A DNA stretch of 64,000 nucleotides from the NCBI GenBank assembly GCA_013397845.1, contig VZTG01006663.1:1426001-1490000 (forward strand), given 5' to 3'. This DNA is from Melanocharis versteri. Its lineage: Eukaryota > Chordata > Aves > Passeriformes > Melanocharitidae. A model generated the notes under the pieces. It was not told the origin of the DNA, searched no databases, and worked only from the letters and a program-made list of their open reading frames with translations. A program made the position numbers and the translations under genes. Position 1 is the first letter of the stretch. Every line of letters begins with the position of its first letter. Shown piece by piece: positions 27,428 through 39,638 of this stretch.

Positions 27428-29460
27428 ATCAAGTTAGTCTGTCACTCCACCTTCTCAAAAATGATCTGTGGAAGTCCCTGGCTGGTTAGTGATGCATGTT
27501 TGACCTTTCACATCTTAGATGAGTATCAAGTTTAACAGTTTCTGCACGGCAGGAAACTAAAGCCAGATTAGGTATGTATGTATCTATCAAACAACATGCT
27601 TTCAGCACTTACTCTAATATGATGTGTTAGCTACACTTACTTCAGAGCTAGCCTTGTGTAACATTTATATATACTACTGAGCTAAAGCAAATTTGACATG
27701 AATCTTGCATTGCTTGTTAACACACAACAATCTCGCATTTAAGATATCTATACAGAGATATGCAGGTGACAAAGGAATTAGATGGTGATCAACTGAAGAC
27801 ATCTTAGAGAAGTACGAAACCTGAGGTGCTAAGTTCACACACTGAATTATGCATTCTGAAAAGAGGTAGTATTTAGACACTTTTAACTTGCATGACAAGT
27901 CACACAAGCAACTGTTCCCCCCTCATCATGTGTTTTTGTCCTGGCCCCTACACACCACTTCCCACAGTCAAGGAACAGTGGCCAAGCATGACATTGGTTT
28001 ACTATGTCCTAACATTTGTTTGGTAACTAGAACATAAAGCAGCTGCAAAACCCTCCTAAATGCAGGAAACAAAAAGCTAGAAAATTTGAACTAGCTTGTT
28101 TTGCACTGAGCTTTTGACATCTGTCTGTAATTTCATCTAACTCATTTCTAATACATCTAAAACCTCACCAATCCTTCAGAAGACTTGCTTCAAATTACTA
28201 ACCATCTGTTAGTAAGGCTAGTAAGTGTTACAAAAGGCAGTCAGGAGCTATGAATCCATTAATGGTCAATTTATTATCTACAGATTCTCAACTAATTTAA
28301 TGATTCAACAGAAAGCAGCATCTTTCACGACTCTTGGCCACTGCTTTTAAAGAAATGTTTTGCTCAAATCTAAGATGATGTAAGTTAAAAAGTAAGTTAA
28401 AAAGAAGCCATTTTCCACATATCAGAACAAAGCCTGTAATGGCATAGAATTATATTAAAAAGAATCAGCTCTTTCTCAACACCCCCTGTTCTTAAAAGTC
28501 ATGAGAAGAAAAGCAAGAATTCACATCACTTTCCTATCATATACCATAGACTGCATTCTGAAATTTATAGATTAAAAACTCAAATTTTCAGGTAAGTTTA
28601 CAAAATATTTAAACACACGACAGAAGCATTTATAAACAAGCTAGCTCTGGGGTTTGTATCTTAAGATGTTTAAAATACCTCAAACTGAAGTAGCCAAATT
28701 CAATTATCAACAGGATAAACAAATATGAAATCTAGAAATTGTGTTGTTAGACATTGAGCAGTAGTTCTTCCACATGACTAAAAGACGAGAATTAGGCAGA
28801 GCTGTTAAAAGGCTGTGCCAGAAGACTACAGAATTAATTAATGAAGTCATAGCCTTATCACTTACTTTTTAAATTATTTTTTTCTAACACAGTTAAAGAA
28901 TAGTTTTCAAGACTAAGAAAATCCTTTCATCTGGGTAGCCAACTGCTACGGTTAGCTGTCTATGCTAAAGAAAACTTTTTAGTTCAAACCTAAACCTTAC
29001 ATATGAAATTGTAATTTAGAAACAAAATCTGAACAAAAATTTGCCCGTGACGTGCTAAAGTTCAACTCCTGTTAAACAGGACACAAATACTGCTTCTTTG
29101 CAATGTCAGCACACGTCCAGGTAAACCCAACTAGTTACAAAATTTTAAACCTTAGCCTCAACAGAGTCCTAGAGCAAATACTGATGCCAGTAGAATCATT
29201 GCTTCAGTCATATAATGAGCTCCAAGATATTTAATCTCCCTTCACAAACTGACAAATTATCATTAGAGAAGGCAGTTATAAGGCTGTGTTGTAATATACA
29301 AATTACTTTAAGTAAGTCCTGTTTGAGAAGTTAGTTACCCTTATGAACAGATCTTAATCTCACAACATAAAGTACTTTCAAATTTTTACTCATTAAGTTT
29401 ATAAAAACTTCATGCTTGTGACTTGAGAACGCAGAAGCTGAGAGAAGCTGACTTTAGTCG

Positions 29461-30811
29461 TGTTATGGGTTGTGGTGCTGCATGCCTCTGCCACCCAGGA
29501 CACTGATTTCTCTGATCTGAGAAATGCTCATTACGCCCTGGCCTTGATGAACTGCACTTGGACTAAACTCCCCTTGAGCTTATCAGAAACACTGCCTGTT
29601 CCCATGAAGTAACAGGTGTCTAATGAACACCTGTTTTTAACAAACAGCCTTGGAAATTTATTTTTCTTGTCTGAATAACAACCCAACTGGAATAATATTT
29701 TTGTTGTTGAACATTCAAAGAAAGTTACCAACGCGAATTGGCCAGCATGGAAAATTACTACAACTAAAGCCCGCTCTCTAGCTACCCTTTAAACAGTGGT
29801 CCAAAGTGAGACCCTTTTGAGCTCCTGATTATAAGAGGCTAATGTGTATTAAAGCCCACTGTCTAACGACCCTATAAACAACAGTCCAGAGTGAGATCCC
29901 TTTGAGCTCTTGATTCCCAGAAGATATGGGGCCGATGTGTATGTCTCAAACGCAGATAACCAGATGGCTGTGGAGCCAGCCAAGGACTGTTATTACTAAC
30001 AGACAAGAACTGCTGGTAAAACCAAGGACTATTGGTATTAACACACCGTGAGAAAGAACAAGTTTTGGCTGGAGAAGGAGGGGTCAAAGTGGAGGTAGAG
30101 AAGCACTCTTCCTTTAGAAAGAACACAACACAGTACAATGCAAGTGCAGGAATTAGTGGCAGGAAGTGGACATGGACTACAGGGTGGGATTAAAACCACC
30201 AAAGACCTCCAAAGCCCTCTGACCCATTTCCAGAAAGGCCTGAAAGAATGCACTCTGCATAACTAATTTACATAGAAAGCAAGAAGCCTATCTTTGGGGT
30301 GGAGAAAGCTGCCCGTAAGAAAGTACCCCCCCCCGAGCCTGGGCAGCACCCCCAGGATCCTGGACACCTCATCAGCCAGACCGAGGCAGCTGGATCAATG
30401 CTGAAACCAGGATTGACATGCCATCAGCTAGATGAAAAGAGATCAGCAATTGCCGTTCCAGCACCCTTCTTTTCTCCTTTCTTTACTTCTCTTTTCCTTC
30501 TCTTTTTCTCTTTTCCTTTAATTCATCCCTCTCTTTAATTTCTCTCTTCTCTTTTTTCTTTTCACTCTTTTTTTTTCAGTTCCTCTCTCCCCGTTTAATT
30601 CCCCTTTTCCCTTTCACCCTACCCCTTTATCCAAAACCCACTGCAATGTGGTTATATAGTAGGTCAAGGACTAATATGCCCATTTCCAAGTGTGTAATTT
30701 ATTAATAAAAATTTGATTGTTTGTGGTCCCTCTGACTTTTGCCATTCCTTTCAACCAATGAGCCCTTATGAATCTTAGGTACTTCCTTCCCCTTAAGAGT
30801 GAGTTGTCACA
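29461..30811 (+). mobile_element. LTR-like retroviral remnant (core 29766-30811)
   Basis: The plus strand has the order expected of an LTR: a promoter-side region with an imperfect tandem duplication (29766-29850 and 29851-29943), a C run at 30324-30334, a long pyrimidine-rich tract (about 30466-30627), AATAAA at 30704-30709 followed by a GT-rich stretch, and a possible end at TTGTCACA (30811). The left end is uncertain; TGTTATGGG at 29461 is one candidate. No retroviral protein frame is present. It lies antisense to STXBP5. I cannot name the family, and a non-LTR origin remains possible. Confidence 0.5.
29766..29943 (+). repeat. imperfect tandem duplication, unit about 85-93 bp
   Basis: Two adjacent copies share AAAGCCC(A/G)CT, TAAACA, GTCCA(A/G)AGTGAGA, TTTGAGCTC and AATGTGTAT/GATGTGTAT in the same order. 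They begin at 29766 and 29851. The second copy carries an 8-base-longer right part. Confidence 0.85.
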
Positions 30812-31843
30812 GAGAATACCCAATTTTATTCACAAACACTCTCCTCAATAAACTTAGTTGTTAATATATAGCATAAAACTGACCTAAGAAAAGCCCATTT
30901 ACTTCAAATTCACATAGCATACTGAAACTATTAGGTGTAATGAATTACTAAGAGCTAAGTGTTATAAAAGCCCCTATTTAGAATTATTCAACAGTGAATT
31001 TTTTGCAGTTCGAGTTCAAATCAAAATATTTACCTGATAATGAAATTACATGTTATTTTATAAAGTTGTATTTTATAAACTAGTCAAAAGAAAACAGAAT
31101 GTTCGAAAACAGTTAACAGTCATCCAGCATGACCTAAGTGGCTATGACAATGTACAGATCTGGGAATCTTAAGTGTTCTGGCTACTTTTATATGTTATTA
31201 TAATAGATGTTTTAAAATTAAAATTGCTAGAAGAATAAGCCCTTGTCTCAAGCTATGCTTACACCACTCATGGTATCTATGGTGCTCTCATTACCTACCT
31301 TAACAAGACAGGAGCAGTAACTAATCCAGCCACTAAAGCAACATCAGTGACCGAGACTCCTTTCTACCCCTACTCAACTCCCCGTGACGGGTTTTGCTAC
31401 TGAATCATCACATTTACAGAAAAAAGACAGTTCAAAACTTTCACTTTGCTTAACCAAAGATACCCATACATCTAAAATTCTAAGCCAGCCTACAACAGAT
31501 TTGCACACAATCAGCATCACCTCCTCAGATGCCTGTTCTGAAGCATTAGTCAGAAGCCATATTTAAGTGTGGTTTCAGGATACAAACTCTAATTTTACAC
31601 TGACACTTAAGTAGACAATACAAGTAAGAAAGAAGTCACTAAAAAAAAGGCAGGGAGAGGTAGAAAATTCATTTTGGATATACTACTATCTCTCTTACAC
31701 CCGGACAATCTTCATTAAACTAGCGGCTGTAAACTGCCTTTCTCTCCATTTGACTTCTATGCTGCATAAAGGAACACTGTCACTCTTTCGGGGTAGAGAA
31801 TTTGCCTCAGTTAACAAAGCTTTGTCTTCTGTATAACAGTTCC

Positions 31844-32120
31844 GAATCACAGAACTGTCTGGGCCTGAAGGGGTCTTTTAAAGATCACCTAGTCCAACTC
31901 ACCTGCTGTGGGCAGGGACATCTTTCAGTAGATAGTTGATCAAAGCCCGATCCAAGCTGTTCTAGAACACTTCCAGGAATGAGGCATCCACTGCTTTTCT
32001 GGGCAAGCAGTTATAGTGTCTTAACACCCTCCCAGTGAAGAATTTCTTTCAATATCCAGTCTAAATTTACCCTCTTTTACTTTAAAGTCATAACCCCTTG
32101 TCCTATTCCTACAGGCCCTA
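31844..32120 (-). mobile_element. CR1 LINE 3' fragment
   Basis: Read on the plus strand it is the reverse complement of a CR1 tail. It has 'AATCACAGAACTGTCTGGG', 'AAGATCACCTAGTCCAACTC', 'AGCCCGATCCAAGCTGTTC' and 'TAACCCCTTGTCCTATTCCT' in the canonical order. It is 5'-truncated and about 277 bp. The 3' end is at the lower coordinate, so the element lies in the same orientation as STXBP5. Confidence 0.92.
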
Positions 32121-33128
32121 GTCAGATTTTATGCATGGTGATCACAGAAATAATTTCCAAAGGGACTTAGAGTCACTTAATCCTCTATACAAAGAAACCC
32201 CAGTAATCTGCATTTATGTTGTTCCTGATGACTTTGCTCAAAACCTGCTCTTCGTAACTACAAGGTTACCATTTCACCTACCCAACAGTTTGTTTAGCAC
32301 TTTGCATGACACTACATTAGAAGGCATCACGTAAGTATTTAACTTTTTCTATTGCTATCATCTATTACTTAAAGTTTATTACCTCCTGCCCTATTCAAAA
32401 GAAATACAAGTCACAGATTATTCTGTGTTCTTGCTAGTATCCTCTGAGCTCTCCAAGCAGTCCATCGCTAACACATACTGTTCAAAAGCAAACACAGCAT
32501 TCCAGCTGAGAGTTTACATACACTGGAAAAGGAGGAATACCTCCTAAAAGGGAAGGAATGCTTGCTTTTAAAACAAAGGACATGTTTTTCAGAAATTTAG
32601 TCAACTGACTTCTAGAAATTTAAACATAAATGTCTCTCTAGCTCGCTTACAATTCTATTACTTGAGTATAAAAATTTTTAGTCAAAATGCAAGTTGTTTT
32701 CAGCTACTCTGATTGAAACAAGAGCTCTAACACTGCGGAATTCTGCTTTGCCATCAAGGGAGAAAAAATTCCAGGTAAAAAATTGAACCAGTTTTCCTGT
32801 TGACTTGTTGGTGCACACACTTTCTCTTGTTCCAAAATTCCTCTGAAGACATATATTCAAATTAATCCATCTCTCCACATTTTAAAGATATGAAAATTGA
32901 TGCTCAGCAATGCAACACATAAAGCGATAGAAAAGGCACCTCAGTTTAAGTCACTAGTGTGTCTTATTCACAACGACTTTGGGCCCTAACAGGTTGAAAT
33001 TCAAACCCAGGGTAAGACCAGTTTCAATTACGTACCAAGTTATGACTTGGACTGCATTAATAAAGTCTGATCTTATGATAGCACATAGTGTGGTGCTAAG
33101 GGGCACTGTAATAATAACTAATCCCTAC

Positions 33129-33229
33129 CGTTCCCGGTTAAATTTGAGTGAATGAAGTATAGCCGGTCTCTTCTGGCGCAAGTTCCACAGGTGTAAGGTG
33201 TCATCAGCCAAGGCACTCACAAGAGCTCC
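33129..33229 (-). CDS. STXBP5: STXBP5 coding exon 4
   Basis: The 101 bp encode GALVSALADDTLHLWNLRQK, then RPAILHSLKFNRE plus two bases of Arg. DDTLHLWNL is a classic WD40 D-T-x-x-x-W blade-closing motif, here ending blade 2. The acceptor is CCTAG|GGAGCT and the donor CG|GTAGGG. KFNRER differs from the KFCRER I remember for mammalian STXBP5 and resembles the paralogue at that site. The phase is 0 in and 2 out. Confidence 0.96.
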
Positions 33230-34033
33230 CTAGGAGGAAGAAAACATTTTAGTCAACTTGATTTCCTAACCCTAGGAACAGTGTAGCATCACAGTGGAAA
33301 TACATTACATATTTATTACCAGGATGAAAAAAAATGTATAAGCAAGTGCATCAACACACAGCATAGGTAAGTTCTAAGTAGTAAGAACGAGATAACTGAT
33401 TTAAGCACATGTTGCTCTGCTCACTCATATTTGGTTCGGTGCTACACAGAGAGGTGATGGGGAAGGAGCTTTTTCCAGTGTGTGCTCATCAGTTTCCTCA
33501 TGCCCATCTCTGTAGAGAAATCAAGCAATGAACTCAACTTCTACTATCTATCTATATGCTGACAAAGCTAGTGAGGTCCCTCTAAAAACCTGACCATAGC
33601 TCAAGAACAGCACTGCTCTCAGATCGCAGCTGCTACATCCCTGGAAACACACAGCTGAAACTGAGGCAACATTATTCAGTTCATGTCTAAGACAGTAACT
33701 CTATCAAAATAAAATTAACTAACTGGTGAAACTGGCAGTACTATTGAAAAAGTACTTCACCACTTCCAGAGACAACTCGCAATGTTCAAGGACACAAAAA
33801 GTTATTTCTAGTTCTTACTTACAGCAAAAGAGTACTCTAGAGACAAAGATATTTTCAGCAGTTAGTCAAGCATTTTCCAAAACCAAAAAAGTTAATTTAT
33901 TTATAATTGTTATTACTGTTTGCTATTCGTGCTACATCACTTATATTAGCTAATTTTAATGCTTGCTTAATGAAAAATTAAAGAAAATATGCTCCATATC
34001 TTCTCTGAATTACACATAAATCATTTTACTAAC
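33230..34033 (-). other. STXBP5 intron 3 (0.8 kb)
   Basis: This is a short intron between exons 3 and 4, with donor GTTAGT and acceptor CCTAG. The plus-strand open frame at 33726-33953 has no family resemblance and runs across ordinary AT-rich intron. Confidence 0.85.
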
Positions 34034-34115
34034 CTCATTAATCAGGAACTGAAGTTGGATTACTGCAGCTCCACTGTCATGTTGACAGTAGCATTCAACT
34101 CCTGGCCGACCAAAG
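34034..34115 (-). CDS. STXBP5: STXBP5 coding exon 3
   Basis: The 82 bp encode the last base of Leu, then FGRPGVECYCQHDSGAAVIQ and LQFLINE. This continues blade 1 into blade 2 of the first propeller. The acceptor TTCCAG|C follows a short, purine-interrupted pyrimidine tract. The donor is GAG|GTTAGT. It is too short and split to stand out as an open frame, and was found by matching the expected tomosyn sequence. It is only 804 bp from exon 4 but 26.6 kb from exon 2. The phase is 2 in and 0 out. Confidence 0.95.
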
Positions 34116-37100
34116 CTGGAATTGGTGCCATTAAGGAATAATTGTTGCATGTAGCAAACAAAACACACAGCATAACCAACATTTTCACTTTCACTAATAC
34201 CACATTCACACAGGCTAACATCCAGCTTCTAGCTAGTGCACTCAACATATCTAACCACACAGAGCTGAGTGGTTACCAAACAGTAACTTATAAATGCCAC
34301 AAAGTAACCCAAAGAAATTAAAAGATCTACCTTGAAATATAAGAATTATGTATAACCGCATAACTTACAGTGATTTAAGGGATTCTTCATCACGGAGAAC
34401 TTGAAGCAGTTATTTTAACAATGTTAAATATCAGGACTAGAATAAAAGGAAGTTAATACAAATAAGCATCATAAACAAATGATTACATTTTTCATATGCC
34501 AAAGGACCTTTCTCTCCATTTAAACATTATTTAAGGATGAAAAGAGCTGAATAATGCAAGGCGCATTGAAAAAAAAATCCGCTGTGACAGAGATGAGAAG
34601 ATCAGTAGTCAAAATATGGAGGAGTCAATGGGAAATTATGTATAATGTAAATTTCCAGGATCTCTGTATCAAGACTTCCTGGATTCACACCAGCTATGAG
34701 ATAGCAAAAGCTTGTTCATTTTCACTCTCACACATAAATCAGTCCTATCCTTCCATAATGAATATCGATAGAAGCAGCAGCAAAACAGATTCTTTCAGTT
34801 CTCCATACCTAACTCATTTATTACTTGCAAACACTCTTATGTATTTTAAATGTGGTCAGGCACCTGCTTCTGATACAAAATTAAGTTCTCCAACGTCTAG
34901 GAGATCAAGTAGAAATAACAGCAAACTGGTCAGGATTTCATCATCATTCTATGCCCAGGGTTTCTGGACTATAATTTGTCAGGGCTGTACACTTCTTGTT
35001 TTAAAGAAGCAGCTTAGCTTTTGGAAGAAAGGAAATCATTCCAAAGCTGTATGCAAAACAGGGAATATATGTACAATTTTTTCTCTCAATATATGCTAAA
35101 AATTAATAAAACAGTACAATTCTCACGCATTCTGCAAGCTTGCCATTTAGTGAGAAATTGCTGAACAAAACCAAAGCAGATAATACGTGCATCCTTAAAA
35201 AACACGTGCATTCAAGCTACAGACAGCTGAAAGGCTGAAAAGACTATTAGGCTGCATGCAAATCAAAACTCAAACACATCTCTTGCTCAGCCTCTAAGCT
35301 GGTGAAATAAAATGTAAGTAGAACAACAGTGGGGAGAAGTCTGCTTCAACACACTGCAATATTTTAACTTTCAAACTTGAATCACATTCTTTTAGACTAA
35401 CGAACCTGCGTAACATCCAGCTAAGTGGGGAGATACACACTAAATAGACGCTGAATAATCGACCCAACTTAATACCAGCTTTCTTCCCCTTACATAATTG
35501 GTAATTTAATTTTGTTCTGTTGTGGAAAGGTTTAGAGTCAGTGAGCCTCACCTGGTTTTTTGCTTTTATTTTACCTTCTTACCAATATGGTTTTTTACAA
35601 AGAAGTCATCTGTATTCCAGTCACAGTTTGTAGCTTAAAAAACAAACAAAAAAAAAAAGAGCAGAGTGGCTGTGGTCCCCATAAATGATACCTTCCAACA
35701 CAAACTCAGAATACTTTTAATGTAAAGTTGTTCATTTTACATTAACTATGGATTGACTACACAAATTGCCACATTGAAAAAACCCACAAGGAATACCATA
35801 AGTTTCAGAGCTGATTGCCTTCGGCCTTGCTCATCCATCTGCATTCACTTGAATTAATAATTATTTGCAGAAGTAGACAAAAACAATTTTCAAATGTGAT
35901 ATTCAGATGCCTACAGGAATTGAATTTTAAAACTTGTTTATCTGCACTGACACAGGTAGTTTTCTAATAAAAGATCTTCCCAGCCCCTCCCCTGAACATC
36001 ATTTTCCAACATCATTAAACGCAAACCTTGTTCGTAAACCCAGAGTTTATTTGGAACTGAGAGTCTACAGCTACCTTGCCTCAAAATAAGAGGAATATGA
36101 CCCAGAAAAACATAAGTCCAGAGACTGCTCAAGTTACTTCTTCCTTCAAATTCTATTCCTCAGATGCTTTCTGCAAGCACTTCTGAGGCTAATATTTCTG
36201 GAAGCACTGTTATAACTAGTCAGTAAAAATTTCATTATTAAGAATATTTCAATGTTTCCTTAAACAAAAAATTATTCCACATTTTCCAGGACAGCTGAAC
36301 CATTTTTCCAGAAATCAGTAAATACGCAGCACTGGGAGTAAGATTACACAAGTTTCAAATATTCAGAGCAAATCTCTCTTTGACAAATTAGTGGAAACCT
36401 CATATCCAGATGTGAAAATAGTTTAGCCTCTTCTATAGTGCTCACCGTCATTAAAGAAAAATATAGTCCTTGCAGCTAGTCTTATTTAATTCCTTTACTC
36501 AAGGATTATGTCATCTTCACTTTTTCACCTAGTAGCTAAAATTATTCTTCCCATCTCAAATTAATATCATCCTCCTAACCAGCATTAATCTTCTTTTCTA
36601 AAGCAATGCAAAGCCTCCCAGTTTTGCGGGGCGTGCTGAATTGAAAAAGCACGTCACAAAGACTGACTGCAGAAGGATAATATATGCCCGTTTCTGTACA
36701 TGTGAAGCATTTCTCAACCACACAAAACAGGCAGCAGCCCAGGGAATGCAGTTTGCCCAAATCCGCTACGCTTGTGTATGCATGCTTTAGGCAAGAGAGC
36801 TCACTGTACTAAGCAGTGATCATCTACTACATCGTCGCTCCCAAAACAGGCAAAAATTATAATGAATAATGACAAGATGAGCAAAGCATTTTAATTTTGT
36901 AGACAGGAAAAACTCTCTGCCAAAGACCTAGGGTAGCTCTAGAGGAAATACTCTGCTCTGAGCAGTTTTCTAATCAAAGACCCATCCCTGCTCCTTCAAT
37001 TCCAAGCAGTTCATTCTACTATTCCTGCTTCATCTCCAATTCCAAATATTAACAAATTGGATAAATTAATAGCTTCTCAGCAGTACCTTTGAACATTGCT

Positions 37101-37729
37101 TCCATGTTCCCCACTGCCATTTGGAAATTAACCCTGGAAAACACTAGTATTTCACTCTCTTTGCTGCATATTTTTTGAGAAAACACGAGACAACAGCTGT
37201 GCCTGAGAGAAGAAAGAGAGAACATGCTCATGTCCTAGCATCAGTGCTTATTTTCATAACTGCTAGAAGTGCAGGTAATACACAAAAAAAACACAGTATG
37301 ACCTAAATTTAATATCACATAACACTGAATTCACTTTAATTTATGAGAAAAGGCAACATTTCCAAAAGATATTTTTTCAAACAAGCTTCAGACCTAAGCT
37401 TACACTTTAAGCGCTTCATTTAGCAATATGCAAGTCGTCTCCACAAAATACTTTTTTAAAAGTTATTACTATTATTTATAGCGTAGCTACATAGTAGCAA
37501 CTCAGTGCGCATCTGCCCTTAGAAATCACATTTGAAAGAGAAAATCAATTCCAGAATGTTTATGAAAGTCAAAGAAGACTGGTCTTTTTTTTTTCCTTGT
37601 TATTTAGTTACTCTAAGTAGACCTAGGGAATACTGGGGCATTCTTCATCTGTGGTTGACCCATCTGATGTAGAAGACAGTCCAAAACCTGTAGCTATCAA
37701 TTCAACCCTTAGCATTAGGCTGTCATCAA

Positions 37730-39638
37730 AGAGTCACAGAATAATTTAGATTTAAAAAGACCTCTAAGTTCATCAAGTCCAACCTTTGACCAATCACCAC
37801 CTTATCAACTAGACTATGGCACTAAGGGCCACGTCCAGTCTTTTCCCAAACACCTCCAGGGATGGTGACTCCACCACCTCCCTGGGCAGCCCATTCCAAT
37901 GTTTAACAACCTTTTCCATGAAAGAATTTTTCCTGATATCCAAACTAAACCTCTCCTGGCACAGCTTGAGGCTATGTTCTCTTGTTCTATTTCTAGTCGC
38001 CTGGGAGAAGAGGCTGACTCCCTGCTGGCTACAGCCTCCTTTCAGGCAGCTGTAGAGAGTGGTGAGGTCTCCCCTGAGCCTCCTTTTCTACAGGCTAAAC
38101 AATCCCAGCTCCCTCAGTCATTCCGGTCCAGGCGTCCATGTCTAAAATTGAGAATCTGCCCCCAAAACTCCGTATATCCAAGTATAGCTCCCAGACAAAA
38201 TCTGCCAGGGCTGACAAGTCAAGCTTCCCTTGGCTTCCTGAGGGCCAGCTCTCAGCTGCCTGTGAAACACTGGGGCTGAGCTTTTCTTCCTGTGGAAAAG
38301 AACCATCCTTCTCCTCCAGGTGCCTGCGGCCAAAATTGGAATTTGGCCTCAAAAATTCCATCTATCCAAGGATTGCTCCTTGGCAAAAGCTTCCAAGACA
38401 AACAGGTCTGGCTGGCCTTGGCCTCTGGTGACCACCTTTCATCTTTCAATCATCTTTCAACCCTTCACCAGCTCTGGCGTGCCCTTCTCCGGACACACTC
38501 CAGCACCTCAATGCCCTTCTTGCAGTGAGGGGCTCAGAACTGGGCACAGCAGTCAAGGTGTTATCTCATCAGTACCAGGTACAGGGAAGTCACTGCCCTG
38601 GTCCTACTGGCCACACTATTGCCGATACAGCAATAGTACATTGGCCTTCCTGGCCACCTGGGCACACACTGGCTCAGGTTCAGTTGGCTGTCAAAAAGCA
38701 ACCCCAGGTCCTTTTCCATTGGGCAGCTTTCCAGCCACTTTTCCCCAAGCCTTCAGTGTTGCACGGGGCTGTTGTGATTGAAGCGCAGGCCCCGGCACTG
38801 GTCCTTGTTGAACCTCATAGCACTGGCCTCAGTACATAGATCCAGCCTGTCCAGATCCCTCTGCAGAGCCTTCCTGCCCTCCACCAGATCAACACTCCCA
38901 TCCAACTTAGTGTCATCTGGGAGCTTACTGAGGGTGAACTCGATTCCCTCATCCAGATCATGGGTAAAGACATCAAACAGAACTGGCCCCAACACTGAGC
39001 CCTGGGGAGCAGCCCTTGTGACCGAACACCAACTGGATATGACACCATTCACCACTACCCTCTGCTCTGGCCATCCAGACAGTTTTTAACCCAGCAAAGA
39101 GTACACCTGTCCAACCCACGGGCAGCCAGTTTCTCCAGAAGAACGCTGTGGGAAATAGAGTCAAAGGCTTTGCTAAAGTCCAGGGAGACACCATCCACAG
39201 CCTTGCCCCTCGTGCATGAGGTAGGTCACACCGTTTCCTAAACCCGTGCTGGCTGGGCCTGACCCCTTGGCTCTCCTCGTAAGTGCCATGTGGTCACACT
39301 CAAGATAACCTGTTCCATAACCTTCCTGGACACCAAGGTCAGGCTAACAGGCCTGTAGTTCCCCAGATCCTTCTTCCATCCCTTCTTCTGGATGGACACC
39401 ACATTGGCTGACCTCCAGTCGACCTCCCTGGGTAGCCAGGACTGATCATAATTGATGGAGAGCAGCCCTGCAAGCTCTTCCGCCAGCTCCCTCAGTACGC
39501 TTGGATGAATCCCATCCAGTCCCACAGATTCATGAGTGCCTAAATGGCTCAGCAAGTCACCACTTCCTCTTGGATTACAGGGGGTCTACTCTGCTTCCTG
39601 TCCCTGTGTTTCAGCTCAGGGGGCTGGTTACCCTGAGG
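37730..39638 (-). mobile_element. CR1 LINE, 5'-truncated, degenerate ORF2
   Basis: The minus strand carries CR1 ORF2 remains in order. A reverse-transcriptase N-part (39555-39238: GLDGIHPSVLRELAEELAG, then GNYRPVSLT) is followed by a middle segment with LEKLA-like remains, then a palm region (39055-38753: PQGSVLGPVLF, DLDEG, and DDTKL where the usual F/YADD has become LPDD). The CR1 3' UTR tail then ends at about 37730 near TTATTCTGTGACTC. The frame is broken by stops and shifts, so it is dead. About 330 bp of foreign tandem repeat interrupts it at about 38127-38458. It lies in sense orientation with STXBP5. Confidence 0.93.
38127..38458. repeat. 188-bp tandem repeat segment inserted in CR1
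   Basis: Flanking CR1 sequence breaks off after CCCTCAGTCATTCC and resumes at CCCTTCACCAGCTCTGG. The intervening DNA contains two related copies starting AAAATTG at 38144 and 38332. Each has 'TATCCAAG', '(A/G)(T/A)(A/T)GCTCC', 'GACAA' and 'CTTGGC' or 'CCTTGGCCTC' at matching positions for about 100 bp. The period is about 188 bp, so roughly 1.6 units are present. It is not part of CR1 as I know it. Confidence 0.7.

Larger units (their letters stand above)
20981..33128 (-). other. STXBP5 intron 4 (12.1 kb)
   Basis: The intron is bounded by donor GTAGGG at 33128 and acceptor TTTCAG at 20981. It contains a CT/T-rich tract (27387-27427), an LTR-like element (about 29461-30811) and a CR1 tail (31844-32120). 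The remainder, including all of 21-27 kb, is AT-rich and shows no recognised gene. A short palindrome lies at 26395-26410. Confidence 0.75.

Noticed and set aside
37816..39555. Cluster of overlapping open frames of 60-153 codons on both strands
   Set aside because: All fall inside the CR1 LINE and its inserted tandem repeat. The real signal is the broken minus-strand ORF2.
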